The notes under the pieces were generated by a model, which did no database searches, was not told the origin of the DNA, and saw only the letters and a list, made by a program, of their open reading frames with translations. Both the position numbers and the translations under genes were made by a program. This document shows, in pieces, positions 35,258-44,290 of a stretch of 64,000 nucleotides of DNA. Source of the stretch: Pseudolabrys sp. (lineage in GTDB: Bacteria > Pseudomonadota > Alphaproteobacteria > Rhizobiales > Xanthobacteraceae); contig JAHCKG010000013.1 in NCBI GenBank assembly GCA_026125895.1, positions 1 to 64,000 of the forward strand. Direction: 5' to 3'. Position 1 is the first letter of the stretch. Each line of letters begins with the position of its first letter.

Positions 35258-35287
35258 AAAGAAAGAGGCCGCCGACTAGGGGCGGCC
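35258..35287 (-). terminator. intrinsic terminator of the zinc-ribbon gene
   Basis: On the minus strand AAGGCCGCC-loop-GGCGGCCTC is followed by TTTCTTT. It begins at the TAA of the gene at 35288-35452. Confidence 0.75.
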
Positions 35288-35452
35288 TTAATCAGACGGC
35301 TTGGCTGGCCTGTCTTCCACCCAGGTGAGCGCGCCGCAGTGGTCACACTTCAACACGCTGTATAGCCTGCTAGGAACGGCGTCTTGGACCCGCGCCGCGA
35401 AACTAACTGGGTGTCCACAACGGCGGCAAAGAATCGTGGCTGGTTGAGGCAT
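35288..35452 (-). CDS. small zinc-ribbon-like protein (two CxxC pairs)
   Basis: A 54-residue protein translated by hand; it starts MPQPATILCRRCGHPVSF and ends DRPAKPSD. Two CxxC pairs (CRRC and CDHC) about 23 residues apart make a minimal zinc ribbon, and Tyr, Val and Trp flank the second (LYSVLKCDHCGALTWVE). GGAGAG lies six bases before the ATG and a terminator follows the stop, so this is a complete independent gene. Function unknown; zinc ribbons of this size often bind nucleic acid or act as adaptors. Confidence 0.8.
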   Translation of the reverse strand: MPQPATILCRRCGHPVSFAARVQDAVPSRLYSVLKCDHCGALTWVEDRPAKPSD

Positions 35453-35571
35453 AGCGCGCTCTCCGTTTTGGGCGGGAGCGCTGTCGCGTCTCTCAGTCAG
35501 CCGGGGCCAAAGCTAACGCCGGTCGATATCTTCTAATCTATGAAAACAGATTTCGTTTCAACATCAATGAA

Positions 35572-35724
35572 CTATCCCGTTTCCCCAGGTACCTTCTTCG
35601 GAGGAATTTTCGCCTCCTCCTCCTTGATTAGGTATTCAATTTGCCGGCGCTGCTCGGGGTCGAGTACCCGGAGTAGCAGATCTCGGTAGCGCAGCAGGTT
35701 CTGTTGTTGGATGAAATCCTGCAT
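35572..35724 (-). CDS. small conserved helical protein
   Basis: A 50-residue protein starting MQDFIQQQNLLRYRDLL and ending KKVPGETG, translated by hand. AGGAGG lies five bases before the ATG at 35724. The sequence is amphipathic helix (RYRDLLLRVLDPEQRRQIEY) followed by a charged EEEAK stretch. It resembles the many ~50-residue Bradyrhizobium-type proteins with a Q-N-L..Y..L pattern and no known function. No signal peptide. The region on either side is gene-poor. Confidence 0.8.
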   Translation of the reverse strand: MQDFIQQQNLLRYRDLLLRVLDPEQRRQIEYLIKEEEAKIPPKKVPGETG

Positions 35725-36074
35725 GGCGTCCTCCTTTGGCAGGAGACAAGAAACGACCGTGCGCCTTCCGGATGAGATAGTGAACTAATTTAATTAGGCC
35801 ACTTCTGTACTCAAAACCGGCCACTAGGGGTCAAAGCAGGCCAGTACCCACGGGTGGGCACCGGTCCGGGACGCCGAATAGAAGTCTAAATTGGCAACCT
35901 GGCCAAACTGTTCCGGCTGTGTTCTACTGATTTTCCATTCTATATAAGGGCCGACACAGGAACCAGCAGCGCGGCGCGCACGCGGCCGTCCTTGCCCCCG
36001 ATCGCGCGTCCCCTGCCGCGGCGCCGATCATCGGCGGCACGCCGCGCAAGGCGTGACAGGCGGCACCGTCCTTC
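35725..36074. other. gene-poor gap before the glycosyltransferase
   Basis: About 350 bases with no supported gene. The first third carries the GGCCACT repeats described separately. Next to the glycosyltransferase the sequence is very GC-rich with inverted CGCCG/CGGCG tracts. A 62-codon minus-strand frame (35636-35824) overlaps the better-supported 50-residue gene and is rejected. Confidence 0.5.
35797..35845. repeat. short direct repeats resembling an IS21-family end remnant
   Basis: GGCCACTT at 35797, GGCCACTA at 35819 and GGCCAGTA at 35839, spaced 22 and 20 bases and joined by TCAAAACC and GGGGTCAAAG. Repeated ~20-base units with such GGCCACT cores occur at IS21-family ends, from memory. 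No transposase gene is present, so it would be a relic. Confidence 0.35.
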
Positions 36075-37295
36075 ATGCCGCGGATCATCTTTCTCAACCG
36101 CTTCTTCTATCCCGATCATTCCGCGACCAGCCAGATCCTGAGCGATCTCGCTTTCCATCTCGCCGCGCGCGGCCGCGACGTTAACGTCGTCACCAGCCGG
36201 CAGCGTTACGATGCGCCCGGCGCGCGGCTGCCGCCGCATGAACTCATCCGCGGCGTGAACGTCACGCGCGTACGAACGAGCGAATTCGGCCGCGCCGCCC
36301 TGCCCGGCCGCGCCATCGACTATGCCTCCTGCTATGCCGGCATGGCGCGCGCCGCGGCGGCGCTGACGCGGCCCGATGACATCGTGATCGCCAAGACCGA
36401 TCCGCCGCTGCTGTCGCTGCTCGGCGCGATGATCGCGCGCCGGCGCAAGGCGCATCTGATCAACTGGCTGCAGGACCTCTACCCGGAAGTCGCGAGCGCC
36501 ACCGGCGTGCCGCTGATGAACGGCGCCGCCGGCCGCGCGCTCGCCAGCTTGCGCGACCGCTCGCTGCGCGCCGCACGCGCCAATGTCGTCATCGGCCACG
36601 CGATGGCGCAGCGCCTGCACCGTCTCGGCGTGCCGCCGCACCGCGTCCATGTCATCGCGAACTGGAGCGATGACGAGACCATCGTGCCGCGCCCCATCGC
36701 GGATCATCCGCTGCGCCGCGACTGGCAACTCGAGGGCCAATTCGTCGTCGGCCATTCCGGCAATCTCGGCCGTACGCACGACGTCGATGCTCTACTGGCC
36801 GCGGCCGGCCGGTTGCGCGACCGGCGCGACATCGTCTTCGTCTTCATCGGCGGCGGCACGCAGTTCGACGCCATCCGGCGCCGCGCCGAACAGGATGGGC
36901 TCGGTGCGACGATGCGCTTTTTCTCGTATCAGCCGCGCGAAGCGCTGCCGCTGTCGCTGACCTTGCCGGACCTGCACTGGCTGTCGCTGCGGCCATCGCT
37001 CGAAGGCCTGATCTTTCCCTCCAAGTTCTACGGCATCGCCGCCGCCGGCCGGCCGATGCTCGCGCTGACGGCCCCGGGCAGCGAACTCGCGAACCTCATC
37101 GCGCGCCATGGCTGCGGGGTCGCGGCGGCGCCGGACGACGCCGCGGCCCTGGCGCAAACCATCGCCGGCCTCGCCGCCGACCCCGAACGCTGCGCCGCTA
37201 TGGGCCGCCGCGCCCGGGCCATGCTGGAGGCTCAGTTCAGCCGCCGCGCCGCGCTGGCGCAGTGGGAGGAAATCCTCGACCATAGAGGAGCTTAG
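36075..37295 (+). CDS. family 4 glycosyltransferase
   Basis: A 406-residue GT-B enzyme similar to WbuB-type transferases. The N-terminal domain begins IIFLNRFFYPDHSATSQILSD and carries NWLQDLYPEVA. The C-terminal nucleotide-sugar domain has VVGHSGNLGRTHDVDALL and the retaining E-x7-E-like region SLRPSLEGLIFPSKFYGIAAAGRPML. It would add a sugar, often an N-acetylated hexosamine, to a lipid-linked glycan. It begins a plus-strand set with the flippase-like protein and gmhB, 113 bases before the former. Confidence 0.88.
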   Translation: MPRIIFLNRFFYPDHSATSQILSDLAFHLAARGRDVNVVTSRQRYDAPGARLPPHELIRGVNVTRVRTSEFGRAALPGRAIDYASCYAGMARAAAALTRPDDIVIAKTDPPLLSLLGAMIARRRKAHLINWLQDLYPEVASATGVPLMNGAAGRALASLRDRSLRAARANVVIGHAMAQRLHRLGVPPHRVHVIANWSDDETIVPRPIADHPLRRDWQLEGQFVVGHSGNLGRTHDVDALLAAAGRLRDRRDIVFVFIGGGTQFDAIRRRAEQDGLGATMRFFSYQPREALPLSLTLPDLHWLSLRPSLEGLIFPSKFYGIAAAGRPMLALTAPGSELANLIARHGCGVAAAPDDAAALAQTIAGLAADPERCAAMGRRARAMLEAQFSRRAALAQWEEILDHRGA

Positions 37296-37407
37296 CTGGC
37301 CTACATGCGACCCCCGATGGCATTTCCCGGCCCTTGCCCCCGCCCCACCGGCATGCCAAGCGATGGGCGAAGCGTCCCGGTCCGGACGTGAGAGAGGTTC
37401 TGCCGTC

Positions 37408-38379
37408 ATGCGGCGTCTGCTCATGCTGCTGCTCAAGGCGGCGATTTCCACCTTGCTGCTGTACCTGTCGCTGCGGGCGGTGAATCTCGCCGTGCTCGGC
37501 GAACGCCTGAGCCGTCTGCATGCCGGCTGGCTCGCCGCGGCAGTCGGCATCCTCGCCGCGCAGACCTTTCTCCTCGCCGCGCGCTGGCGGCTGATCGCGG
37601 AGGGCTGCGGCATCGCCGCGACCTTCGCCAACATGCTGCGCATCACCTTCATCGCCACCTTCTTCAACCAGGTGCTGCCGTCCACGGTCGGCGGCGACGC
37701 CGCGCGCATCTGGATGCTGGCGCGCGAGGGCGGCGGCTGGGCGGCCTCCACCTATTCGGTGCTGCTCGACCGCATCGCCGGCATCATCGCGCTGACGCTG
37801 ATCGTCTTTGTCTGCCTGCCGTGGACGCTCACTCTGGTGCAGGACCCGGTCGCGCGCGCGGTGCTGATCCTGATCGGCATCAGCGCCATCGCCGGCTCGG
37901 TCGTTTTTCTCGCCATCGGCCGCATCCGCTGGCAGCCGCTGATGCAGTGGGCGCCGACCCGGCATCTCGTCGAGGTGTCGCGCACCGCCTGGCGCATCTG
38001 CGGATCGTCCGGCGCGCTCGGCACCATCGCCGTTTCGTCCTTCGCCGTGCATCTGATGACCATCCTGGCCGCCTGGTGCATGGTGCAATCGGTCTCGGCG
38101 ACGACGAGCTTCGCCCTGCTGCTGTTCCTCGTGCCGCCGGTGATCCTGATCGCCACGGTGCCGATTTCCATTGCCGGCTGGGGCGTCCGCGAAGGCAGCA
38201 TGATCGTCGCCTTCGGCTATGCCGGGTTGCCGCAGACTGACGGACTCGTCGTCTCGGTGCTCATCGGCCTCACCTTCTTCGCCATCGGCGCCATCGGCGG
38301 CATCGTCTGGATCGCCAGCAACGGCCGGCGGTCGTCCGCGGCCATTGCCGCCAAGTTCTCGCCCGGCGGCACGCCATGA
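37408..38379 (+). CDS. UPF0104/LPG-synthase-N-terminal-like membrane protein
   Basis: A 323-residue integral membrane protein with about eight hydrophobic helices, from MRRLLMLLLKAAISTLLLYLSL to LIGLTFFAIGAIGGIVWIAS. Conserved features of the lysylphosphatidylglycerol synthase transmembrane family are visible: FFNQVLPSTVGGDAARIW, LDRIAGIIAL and SIAGWGVREGS. Lone copies are thought to flip lipids or aid glycan transport; no synthase domain is present. The frame upstream of the ATG at 37408 overlaps the previous gene. The stop overlaps the gmhB start (ATGA). Confidence 0.85.
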   Translation: MRRLLMLLLKAAISTLLLYLSLRAVNLAVLGERLSRLHAGWLAAAVGILAAQTFLLAARWRLIAEGCGIAATFANMLRITFIATFFNQVLPSTVGGDAARIWMLAREGGGWAASTYSVLLDRIAGIIALTLIVFVCLPWTLTLVQDPVARAVLILIGISAIAGSVVFLAIGRIRWQPLMQWAPTRHLVEVSRTAWRICGSSGALGTIAVSSFAVHLMTILAAWCMVQSVSATTSFALLLFLVPPVILIATVPISIAGWGVREGSMIVAFGYAGLPQTDGLVVSVLIGLTFFAIGAIGGIVWIASNGRRSSAAIAAKFSPGGTP

Positions 38380-38894
38380 CCACGGCGAAGCCCGCCGCGT
38401 TTCTCGACCGCGATGGCGTGCTCAATGTCGATCGCGACTACGTCCATCGCATCGATCAGCTGACATGGATCGACGGCGCCGCCGAAGCCATCAAGCTGCT
38501 CAATGACGCCGGTTACCTCGTCATCGTTGTCACCAACCAGTCGGGCGTCGCCCGCGGTTTGTACGACGAAGCGGCGATCGGCACGCTGCATGCCCATATG
38601 CGAGACTATCTCGCCGCGCGCGGCGCCCGCATCGACGCTTTCTATTATTGTCCGCACCATCCGCAGGGCAAAATCGAGCGCTTCGCCATCACCTGTGCCT
38701 GCCGCAAGCCCGGCACCGGCATGCTGGAGCAGGCCGCCGCCGATTGGCCCATCGATCGCGCGCGCAGCTTCATGATCGGCGACAAGGATATCGATGTCGC
38801 CGCCGCCGAGACCTTCGGCATCCGCGGCGCCAAATTCGACAGCGCCACCGACTCTTTGCCGGCGCTGGTCAAACGCCTGCTGGCGTCAGGCTGA
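38376..38894 (+). CDS. gmhB: D-glycero-beta-D-manno-heptose-1,7-bisphosphate 7-phosphatase (HAD-IIIA)
   Basis: A 172-residue cytoplasmic HAD phosphatase. Motif I is AAFLDRDGVLNVDRDYV, motif II VTNQSGVARG, and motifs III/IV CRKPGTGML and MIGDKDIDVAAA. The zinc loop CPHHPQGK...CACRKP marks the GmhB group, which removes the 7-phosphate in ADP-heptose synthesis for lipopolysaccharide cores. A closely related histidinol phosphatase role is less likely here because of the glycan context. It is co-translated with the flippase-like gene, and its 3' end overlaps the convergent nucleotidyltransferase by nine bases. Confidence 0.9.
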   Translation: MTTAKPAAFLDRDGVLNVDRDYVHRIDQLTWIDGAAEAIKLLNDAGYLVIVVTNQSGVARGLYDEAAIGTLHAHMRDYLAARGARIDAFYYCPHHPQGKIERFAITCACRKPGTGMLEQAAADWPIDRARSFMIGDKDIDVAAAETFGIRGAKFDSATDSLPALVKRLLASG

Positions 38895-40076
38895 GCGCTT
38901 CGGCGCCGGCGCCATCTTGCGCCACAGCCACAACGGCAGACGGGCCAGCGGATAGACGAGATGCAGAGGCCGCGGCAACGGCACGGCCAGCATGTCGTCG
39001 AGCCCGAAAGCGAGCTCGCGGGCGAAGCCGGTGTAATGCCGGAGACCGGTGCCGAGCAGCAATTGCAGCATGACGATGCGCGTCGAGCCGAAGCGTCGCG
39101 CATCGTCCGTCTTATCGTCACGCGTCATGTCGCGCAGCACCAGCGCCGCTGCCCAGCGCGCCGCCGGATTCGCCTCCGCCGCTTGCGCGATATCCGCCGG
39201 CATCGCCGCGTCGAACAATCGCCGGCACAACAGCAAGGCCACCGCCGCGCAGGCGCCGGCGCCGATGGCCTCGGCGTGGCGGCAGCAGCTTCTCAGTGCC
39301 GCCTCGTCCTGCGTCGCCAGCCAGGCATTGAGATCGGCCAGCCACTGCAGGCGCGACCAGCCATGGCCGGCGCCGTGCACACAGAGATAAGCGAACAAAT
39401 CGTTGTCGTTGAGCGTTCGCAGTTGCGCGCCGTCCGATACGCACACGTCCCGCGACACCGAATTCGCATCGACGCCGCGCAGCAACGATGGGCTGCGCAC
39501 CGCCTGCCAGCGTAATTCGACCTGCCGCCCACTCGCGCGGTGGCGCAGGGCGACCTCGCGGCCATAGCGCAGCACGAGCCGAAGCTGGCGCGCGTCGAGC
39601 CGCGGCGCCGGCCGCATGAGACGATAGCCGTCGCCCTCCAGCGCGCGAATCGCCGCGGCGGCATCCTGCGGCGCGACGAGAAGATCGATGTCCTGGCTGA
39701 ATTTCAGGGCGACCGAGCCATAAGCAAGCTGCGCCAACGCCATGCCCTTGAGATGCAACGAGCGAAAGCCGGCGGCATCGAGCAGCTTCTGCAGCCGCGC
39801 GCCTTCTGCCGCCGCCGCGAGATTGTCCCGGGCGATGTCCTGGGCGCGGCGGCGCAAGGTGGCGGCGAACTCCGCCGGCATATCGATAGCCGCCGCCGTC
39901 AGCGCCGCATGGCTGAGCGCTTCGATGCGATGACGGCGGATGAGGCGCAAGGCGCGCGGCCAGCCGGTGACGGCGCGGGCGGCATCGGCAACCGCGTCAT
40001 CGCGCGCCGCGCCACCCGGGAAACGGCAGCATGCCGCGGCGAGACCGAAATACGCGTCTGCGCCATCCGCCGCCAT
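38886..40076 (-). CDS. nucleotidyltransferase-fold protein (PF14907-like)
   Basis: A 396-residue protein. The nucleotidyltransferase core lies at about residues 100-200: LHLKGMALAQLAYG, then KFSQDIDLLV with the metal-binding D-x-D (DID), then QVELRWQ. The rest is helical, with a CVHGAGHGWSRLQWLADLN segment conserved in this group. Members are often found in polysaccharide or lasso-peptide loci and have no assigned reaction. The gene is convergent with gmhB (overlap 38886-38894) and lies 36 bases after the phosphoesterase gene on its own strand. Confidence 0.82.
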   Translation of the reverse strand: MAADGADAYFGLAAACCRFPGGAARDDAVADAARAVTGWPRALRLIRRHRIEALSHAALTAAAIDMPAEFAATLRRRAQDIARDNLAAAAEGARLQKLLDAAGFRSLHLKGMALAQLAYGSVALKFSQDIDLLVAPQDAAAAIRALEGDGYRLMRPAPRLDARQLRLVLRYGREVALRHRASGRQVELRWQAVRSPSLLRGVDANSVSRDVCVSDGAQLRTLNDNDLFAYLCVHGAGHGWSRLQWLADLNAWLATQDEAALRSCCRHAEAIGAGACAAVALLLCRRLFDAAMPADIAQAAEANPAARWAAALVLRDMTRDDKTDDARRFGSTRIVMLQLLLGTGLRHYTGFARELAFGLDDMLAVPLPRPLHLVYPLARLPLWLWRKMAPAPKRSA

Positions 40077-40112
40077 CTCGACCGCCTCCCACGCCGGGAT
40101 GCGTTGAGCCTA

Positions 40113-40802
40113 TCACACTTGCAGAATGCGATAACCCGCATTCTCAAGCGCGATGCAGGTGAGCCTCCCGGTGATGAAGGCGCCGGTGTCGATGTTGATG
40201 CGGTTTGCCCGCACGTCGGGCTCGCGCACCGGCGTATGGCCGTGCACGACGATCTTGCCGAAATCGGCCGTGCTGTTGAGGAAGTCGTCGCGGATCCACA
40301 ACAGGTCTTCATCGCTCTGCCGCGCCAGCGGCACGCCGGGGCGCACGCCGCCATGGCAGAAGAAATAGCGCTCGCTGTCGAACGAGGTCTTCAGCCCGTC
40401 AAGGAAAGCGCGGTGCGTCGCCGGCAGCGCCACGTTGAGCGCCTGCGAGGCTTTCTCGTAATTGACGCCCATCATCAGGTCGGCGACGCGCACGCCGTAG
40501 GAATGCAATGTCTCCAGGCAACCGAGCCGGCGCCAGTGCCCGGCGATCCCGGGATCGATCAGGAAGCGCTCGAACAGTTCCTCGTGGTTGCCCTTGAGCG
40601 CGACGAAATCGGTCGGGAACGGATTGGCGGAGAGCCGCTCGATGACGCCGAACGGGTCCGAACCTCGATCGACATAATCGCCCAGCGTCACGGTGAGCGC
40701 CGCCGGCCCATGCTCGGCGACGTCGCGGCCGATCGCGGCGATGGCGCGATCGAGCAGATCGAGCCGGCCGTGGATGTCGCCGATGGCGTAAATCCGATCC
40801 AT
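40113..40802 (-). CDS. calcineurin-like metallophosphoesterase (PrpA/ApaH-like)
   Basis: A 229-residue enzyme with the full metallophosphatase signature: YAIGDIHGRLDLLDRAI, VTLGDYVDRGSDPFGV, FVALKGNHEELFERFL, then FFCHGGVRPG and VVHGHTPVREP. It resembles the bacterial serine/threonine protein phosphatase and diadenosine tetraphosphatase group; substrate not fixed. The ATG at 40802 has CAGGA nine bases upstream. The frame beyond it overlaps the divergent MFS promoter. Confidence 0.88.
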   Translation of the reverse strand: MDRIYAIGDIHGRLDLLDRAIAAIGRDVAEHGPAALTVTLGDYVDRGSDPFGVIERLSANPFPTDFVALKGNHEELFERFLIDPGIAGHWRRLGCLETLHSYGVRVADLMMGVNYEKASQALNVALPATHRAFLDGLKTSFDSERYFFCHGGVRPGVPLARQSDEDLLWIRDDFLNSTADFGKIVVHGHTPVREPDVRANRINIDTGAFITGRLTCIALENAGYRILQV

Positions 40803-40906
40803 GCGTTTCGATCCTGCCTGGGCCGCGTGCACGATTGGCCGCCCTATGGTAATGCCGCAGCGGGCCCGGCGAAGTCGAGAACAAAGACGAGACCGGGGAA
40901 CTCGTT

Positions 40907-42124
40907 TTGAGTTGCTGGGAAATGCCGGGATCACAACCTTCGATCGCGGGCGGCGTTTCGCCGCCGGCGCAAATGTTCACTGCGCTCGCTTTACTGTGGC
41001 TCGCCGGCAATGCGCTGCGGCTGACAATTCTCGCCGTGCCGCCGGTCATTCCGCAGATTCACGACGACCTGGCGCTGAGCGCCACGCAGGTCGGCATCCT
41101 CACCGGCTTACCTTCGATGCTGCTGGCGCTCGCCGCCGTGCCGGGCTCGCTGCTGATCGCGCGTTTCGGCGTGCGCGCGGCGATGGTGGCGGGGCTGTTG
41201 CTCACGGCGGGCTTCGGCGCGCTGCGCGGCGCCGTGCCGAACGTGTGGTGGCTTTACGCCATGACCGTCGCCATGGCGGCCGGCGTCGCCATCATGCAAG
41301 TGACGATGCCGCCGGCAGTGCGCGCCTGGGTGCCGAGCCGCATCGGCTTCGCCACCGCGGTTTACACCAACGGCCTGATCGTCGGCGAAATCCTGCCCGT
41401 CGCGCTGATGCTGGTCATGGTGCTGCCGCTGGTCGGCTCGTGGCAATCGGCGTTCGTGTTCTGGAGCGTGCCGGTCGCCATCATCGCCGTCGTGGTGCTG
41501 ATCTTCGCGCCGAAGCCGGCGGCCGCCGCCGCGACGGCGGCGCGGCGCAAATGGTGGCCGGACTGGCGCAACATGCTGATCTGGCGGCTCGGCTTCATGC
41601 TCGGCACCGTCAACGCCATCTATTTCTCCACCAACGCCTTCATCCCGGATTATCTGCGCAGCATCGGCGAGGAAGGCTGGATCAGCGCGGCGCTCACCGG
41701 CCTCAATGCCGGACAATTGCCGGCCTCGATGCTGCTGCTCGCGATTGCCGGACGGCTGGAGCGCAAGGTGTGGCCTTACATCGTCTGCGGGCTGCTCACC
41801 ATCGGCGCGACGCTCGGTCTGGTGTTCGGCCATGGCGTCTGGCTGGTCGCCGCCGCGACGTTTCAGGGTTTCTCCGCCGCCTGCATTCTGATCCTGGCGC
41901 TGGCCCTGCCGCCGCTGCTGGCGCCGCCGGACGACGTGCATCGCGTCACCGCGGCGATGTTCACCATCAGCTACACCTGGGCCGTGGTCATCCCGATCAT
42001 CGCCGGGGCGCTGTGGGACCTGACCGGCATCGCCGCCGCGGCCTTCTGGCCGATCGGGTTGTGCGGTATACTGCTGATCGTGCTGGCGTCGGCGATCAAT
42101 CACATCCCGCGTCAGACGCACTAA
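40907..42124 (+). CDS. MFS transporter (CynX/NimT-like)
   Basis: A protein of about 405 residues with twelve hydrophobic helices. LLWLAGNALRLTILAVPPVIP and the repeated GLPSMLLALAAVPGSLLIARFG (loop 2-3 motif) are typical of the cyanate/nitroimidazole-type MFS group. The start is uncertain: TTG at 40907 with GGGGAA upstream, or ATG at 40922. The substrate is unknown. A thioesterase gene follows 12 bases later, so the two are probably one operon. Confidence 0.85.
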   Translation: MSCWEMPGSQPSIAGGVSPPAQMFTALALLWLAGNALRLTILAVPPVIPQIHDDLALSATQVGILTGLPSMLLALAAVPGSLLIARFGVRAAMVAGLLLTAGFGALRGAVPNVWWLYAMTVAMAAGVAIMQVTMPPAVRAWVPSRIGFATAVYTNGLIVGEILPVALMLVMVLPLVGSWQSAFVFWSVPVAIIAVVVLIFAPKPAAAAATAARRKWWPDWRNMLIWRLGFMLGTVNAIYFSTNAFIPDYLRSIGEEGWISAALTGLNAGQLPASMLLLAIAGRLERKVWPYIVCGLLTIGATLGLVFGHGVWLVAAATFQGFSAACILILALALPPLLAPPDDVHRVTAAMFTISYTWAVVIPIIAGALWDLTGIAAAAFWPIGLCGILLIVLASAINHIPRQTH

Positions 42125-42136
42125 GGAGTTTGCCGC

Positions 42137-42535
42137 ATGCGTCCCGTCCCGGTCGGAGCCAAAGGCACCTACACCCTGCGCGTGACGCCGGCGCATCTCG
42201 CCAGCCAGTTCAAGGACTCGGTGCTGCCGCCGGTCTTCGCCACGCCCATGATGGTGACGATCATGGAGAACGCGGCGCTCAACGCGGTGCGCGATTATCT
42301 CGAGCCGGGCGAGAGCGTGGTCGGCACCGTCGTCAACGTGACGCATCTGGCGGCGACGCCGGTCGGCCACCAGGTCACCGCCGAGGCGGTCGTCACCAAG
42401 GTCGACGGAAGGCGGCTGGAATTCGACGTCACCGCGCGCGACGAGATCGAGGAGATCGGCAAGGGCACGCACGAGCGCATGGTCGTCGATCTCGTCCGCA
42501 TCGCCAAAAAGCTCGACGGCAAGAAGCCGGCGTGA
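42137..42535 (+). CDS. hotdog-fold thioesterase (FlK-like)
   Basis: A 132-residue protein of the fluoroacetyl-CoA-thioesterase-like hotdog family. It has FATPMMVTIMENAALNAV (catalytic Thr/Glu region), GTVVNVTHLAATPVGHQVTA (catalytic His region) and DEIEEIGKGTHERMVV. It probably hydrolyses an acyl-CoA thioester; the true acyl group is unknown. AAGGAG precedes the ATG. It is co-transcribed with the MFS gene and convergent with aroQ. Confidence 0.85.
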   Translation: MRPVPVGAKGTYTLRVTPAHLASQFKDSVLPPVFATPMMVTIMENAALNAVRDYLEPGESVVGTVVNVTHLAATPVGHQVTAEAVVTKVDGRRLEFDVTARDEIEEIGKGTHERMVVDLVRIAKKLDGKKPA

Positions 42536-42542
42536 CGCGGCG

Positions 42543-42980
42543 CTAGCCCTTGATCATGCGCAGCATGGCGCCGACCGCCGTGCGATAGCCGTCGGCGCCG
42601 AGGCCGGCGATGACCCCCGTCGCCACCTTCGACACCAGCGAGTTGTGATAGATCGGTTCGCGCTTGTGGATGTTGGTGATGTGCAGCTCGATGATCGGAC
42701 CGGGAAACATCTTCAGAGCGTCCATGATCGGGATCGAGACGAAGGTGAAGCCGGCGGGGTTGATGACGATGCCGGCCGCCTCGCCGTCGATCGCCTCGTG
42801 GATCCAGTCGATGATCTGCGCTTCGCTGTTGCTCTGGTGGAATTCGACCGGCCGGCTGCCCGCCTCCTCGCGGCAGAAGTGTTCGACGTCGGCCAAAGTG
42901 GTCGTGCCGTAAATCTCCGGCTCGCGCTTGCCGAGACGATTGAGGTTCGGCCCGTTGAGGACGTAGATCGGTTTTGCCAT
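42543..42980 (-). CDS. aroQ: 3-dehydroquinate dehydratase, type II
   Basis: A 145-residue dodecameric-type dehydratase converting 3-dehydroquinate to 3-dehydroshikimate. Motifs are [20 protein letters not shown] (catalytic Arg and lid Tyr), [33 protein letters not shown] and [11 protein letters not shown]. It is the last gene of a minus-strand TRAP-transporter operon and ends eight bases from the thioesterase stop. Together with the dehydrogenase at 47558 and the dehydratase at 54847, this suggests a catabolic (QsuC/QuiB-like) rather than a biosynthetic copy. Confidence 0.93.
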   Translation of the reverse strand: MAKPIYVLNGPNLNRLGKREPEIYGTTTLADVEHFCREEAGSRPVEFHQSNSEAQIIDWIHEAIDGEAAGIVINPAGFTFVSIPIMDALKMFPGPIIELHITNIHKREPIYHNSLVSKVATGVIAGLGADGYRTAVGAMLRMIKG

Positions 42981-42987
42981 CGCACGC

Positions 42988-44286
42988 TTATCCTTTGTAG
43001 CCCATCAGCCGCGGCAGCCACAGCACCAGATCCGGGAAGATGGTGATCAGCGCCAGCACCACGATCGCCATGGCGATGAACGGCACGGCTTCCTTGACGA
43101 TGCGACCGAGCGGCTCCTTGGTCAGGTTGGCCAGCACGAACAGCAGCAGCCCGTAAGGCGGCGTCACCAGCCCGATCATGATGTTGACGACGACGACGAC
43201 GCCGAAATGCACCAGGTCGATGCCGAGCGCCTTCGCCGTGGGAATGAAGATCGGCACGACGATCAGCAGAATCGTGGTGCCCTCGAGCAGACAGCCAAGG
43301 ATGAGCAGCAGGACGTTGACGGCGAGCAGGAAAAGCGCCCGCGACAGTTCGAAATGCGCCATCAGATGCGACAGGCTGTCGGGAATGCGCTCCAGCGTGA
43401 CCACGTAGTTGAAGGCGAAGGCGCCGGCGATCAGCATGCCGATCGAGGTCGTCGCCTTGCCGCTGGAAAGCAGCGCATCGTAGAGCTGCCGCCAGGTCAC
43501 GGCCCGGTAGATCACCGTCGAGGCGAACAGCGCATACAGCGCCGCCGCGGCGGCGCCTTCGGTCGGCGTCATGACGCCGCCGTAGATGCCGAACAGCAGG
43601 ATGATCGGCAGCAGCAGGGCCGGAAAGGCGTTGAGCGTGATCTTCGGAATGTCGCGGACCGGCACCGGCTGTTCGACCGGAAAGCCGCGCCGGCGCGCCA
43701 TGTAGGAGTTGGCGATCATGAAGGACAGGCCGAGCATGACGCCCGGCACGACGCCGCCGAGGAACAGGTAACCGATCGATGCGTCGGAGACGAGCGCGTA
43801 GACCACCATCGGGATCGAGGGCGGGATGATCGGCCCGATCACCGCCGCCGCGGCGGTGATGGCGGCGGCGTAGGCCACCGGATAGCGATTGTCCTTCGCC
43901 ATCATGCCGACGATGATCTTGCCGATACCGACGGCGTCGGCGATCGCCGAGCCGGACATGCCGGCGAAGATCATGTTGGCGACGACATTGACGTGGCCGA
44001 GACCGCCGCGGAAGCGGCCGACCAGCACCAGGCAGAAGCGCAGCAGCTTGTCGGTCAGGCTGCCGACGTTCATCAGGTCGGCCGCGAGGATGAACAGCGG
44101 AATGGCGATCAGGACGTAACTGTTGAACAGGCCGTTGAGGATCTGTTCGGCGGCGGTGCCGAGGTCGAGGCCCGCGAGCAGCAGATAGATCGTCGTGGCG
44201 ACGATCATCGAATGACCGATCGGCAGACCCAGCGCGCTGAGGAACACGATGGCGGTGACGCAGATGGCGAACGGGCTGATGCTCAT
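42988..44286 (-). CDS. dctM: TRAP transporter large permease (DctM family)
   Basis: A 432-residue inner-membrane protein with about twelve helices that couples sodium or proton entry to solute import. Family features are [24 protein letters not shown] (split by its loops), [37 protein letters not shown] and the C-terminal [17 protein letters not shown]. The ATG at 44286 lies four bases after the small-subunit stop (a GTG at 44298 is possible). aroQ follows by seven bases, so the transporter and AroQ are one transcript. The cargo is inferred to be quinate or shikimate. Confidence 0.92.
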   Translation of the reverse strand: MSISPFAICVTAIVFLSALGLPIGHSMIVATTIYLLLAGLDLGTAAEQILNGLFNSYVLIAIPLFILAADLMNVGSLTDKLLRFCLVLVGRFRGGLGHVNVVANMIFAGMSGSAIADAVGIGKIIVGMMAKDNRYPVAYAAAITAAAAVIGPIIPPSIPMVVYALVSDASIGYLFLGGVVPGVMLGLSFMIANSYMARRRGFPVEQPVPVRDIPKITLNAFPALLLPIILLFGIYGGVMTPTEGAAAAALYALFASTVIYRAVTWRQLYDALLSSGKATTSIGMLIAGAFAFNYVVTLERIPDSLSHLMAHFELSRALFLLAVNVLLLILGCLLEGTTILLIVVPIFIPTAKALGIDLVHFGVVVVVNIMIGLVTPPYGLLLFVLANLTKEPLGRIVKEAVPFIAMAIVVLALITIFPDLVLWLPRLMGYKG

Positions 44287-44290
44287 GACT

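Noticed and set aside
35636-35824. 62-codon minus-strand frame
   Set aside because: It overlaps the better-supported 50-residue gene with its ideal AGGAGG site, and runs into the repeat remnant.
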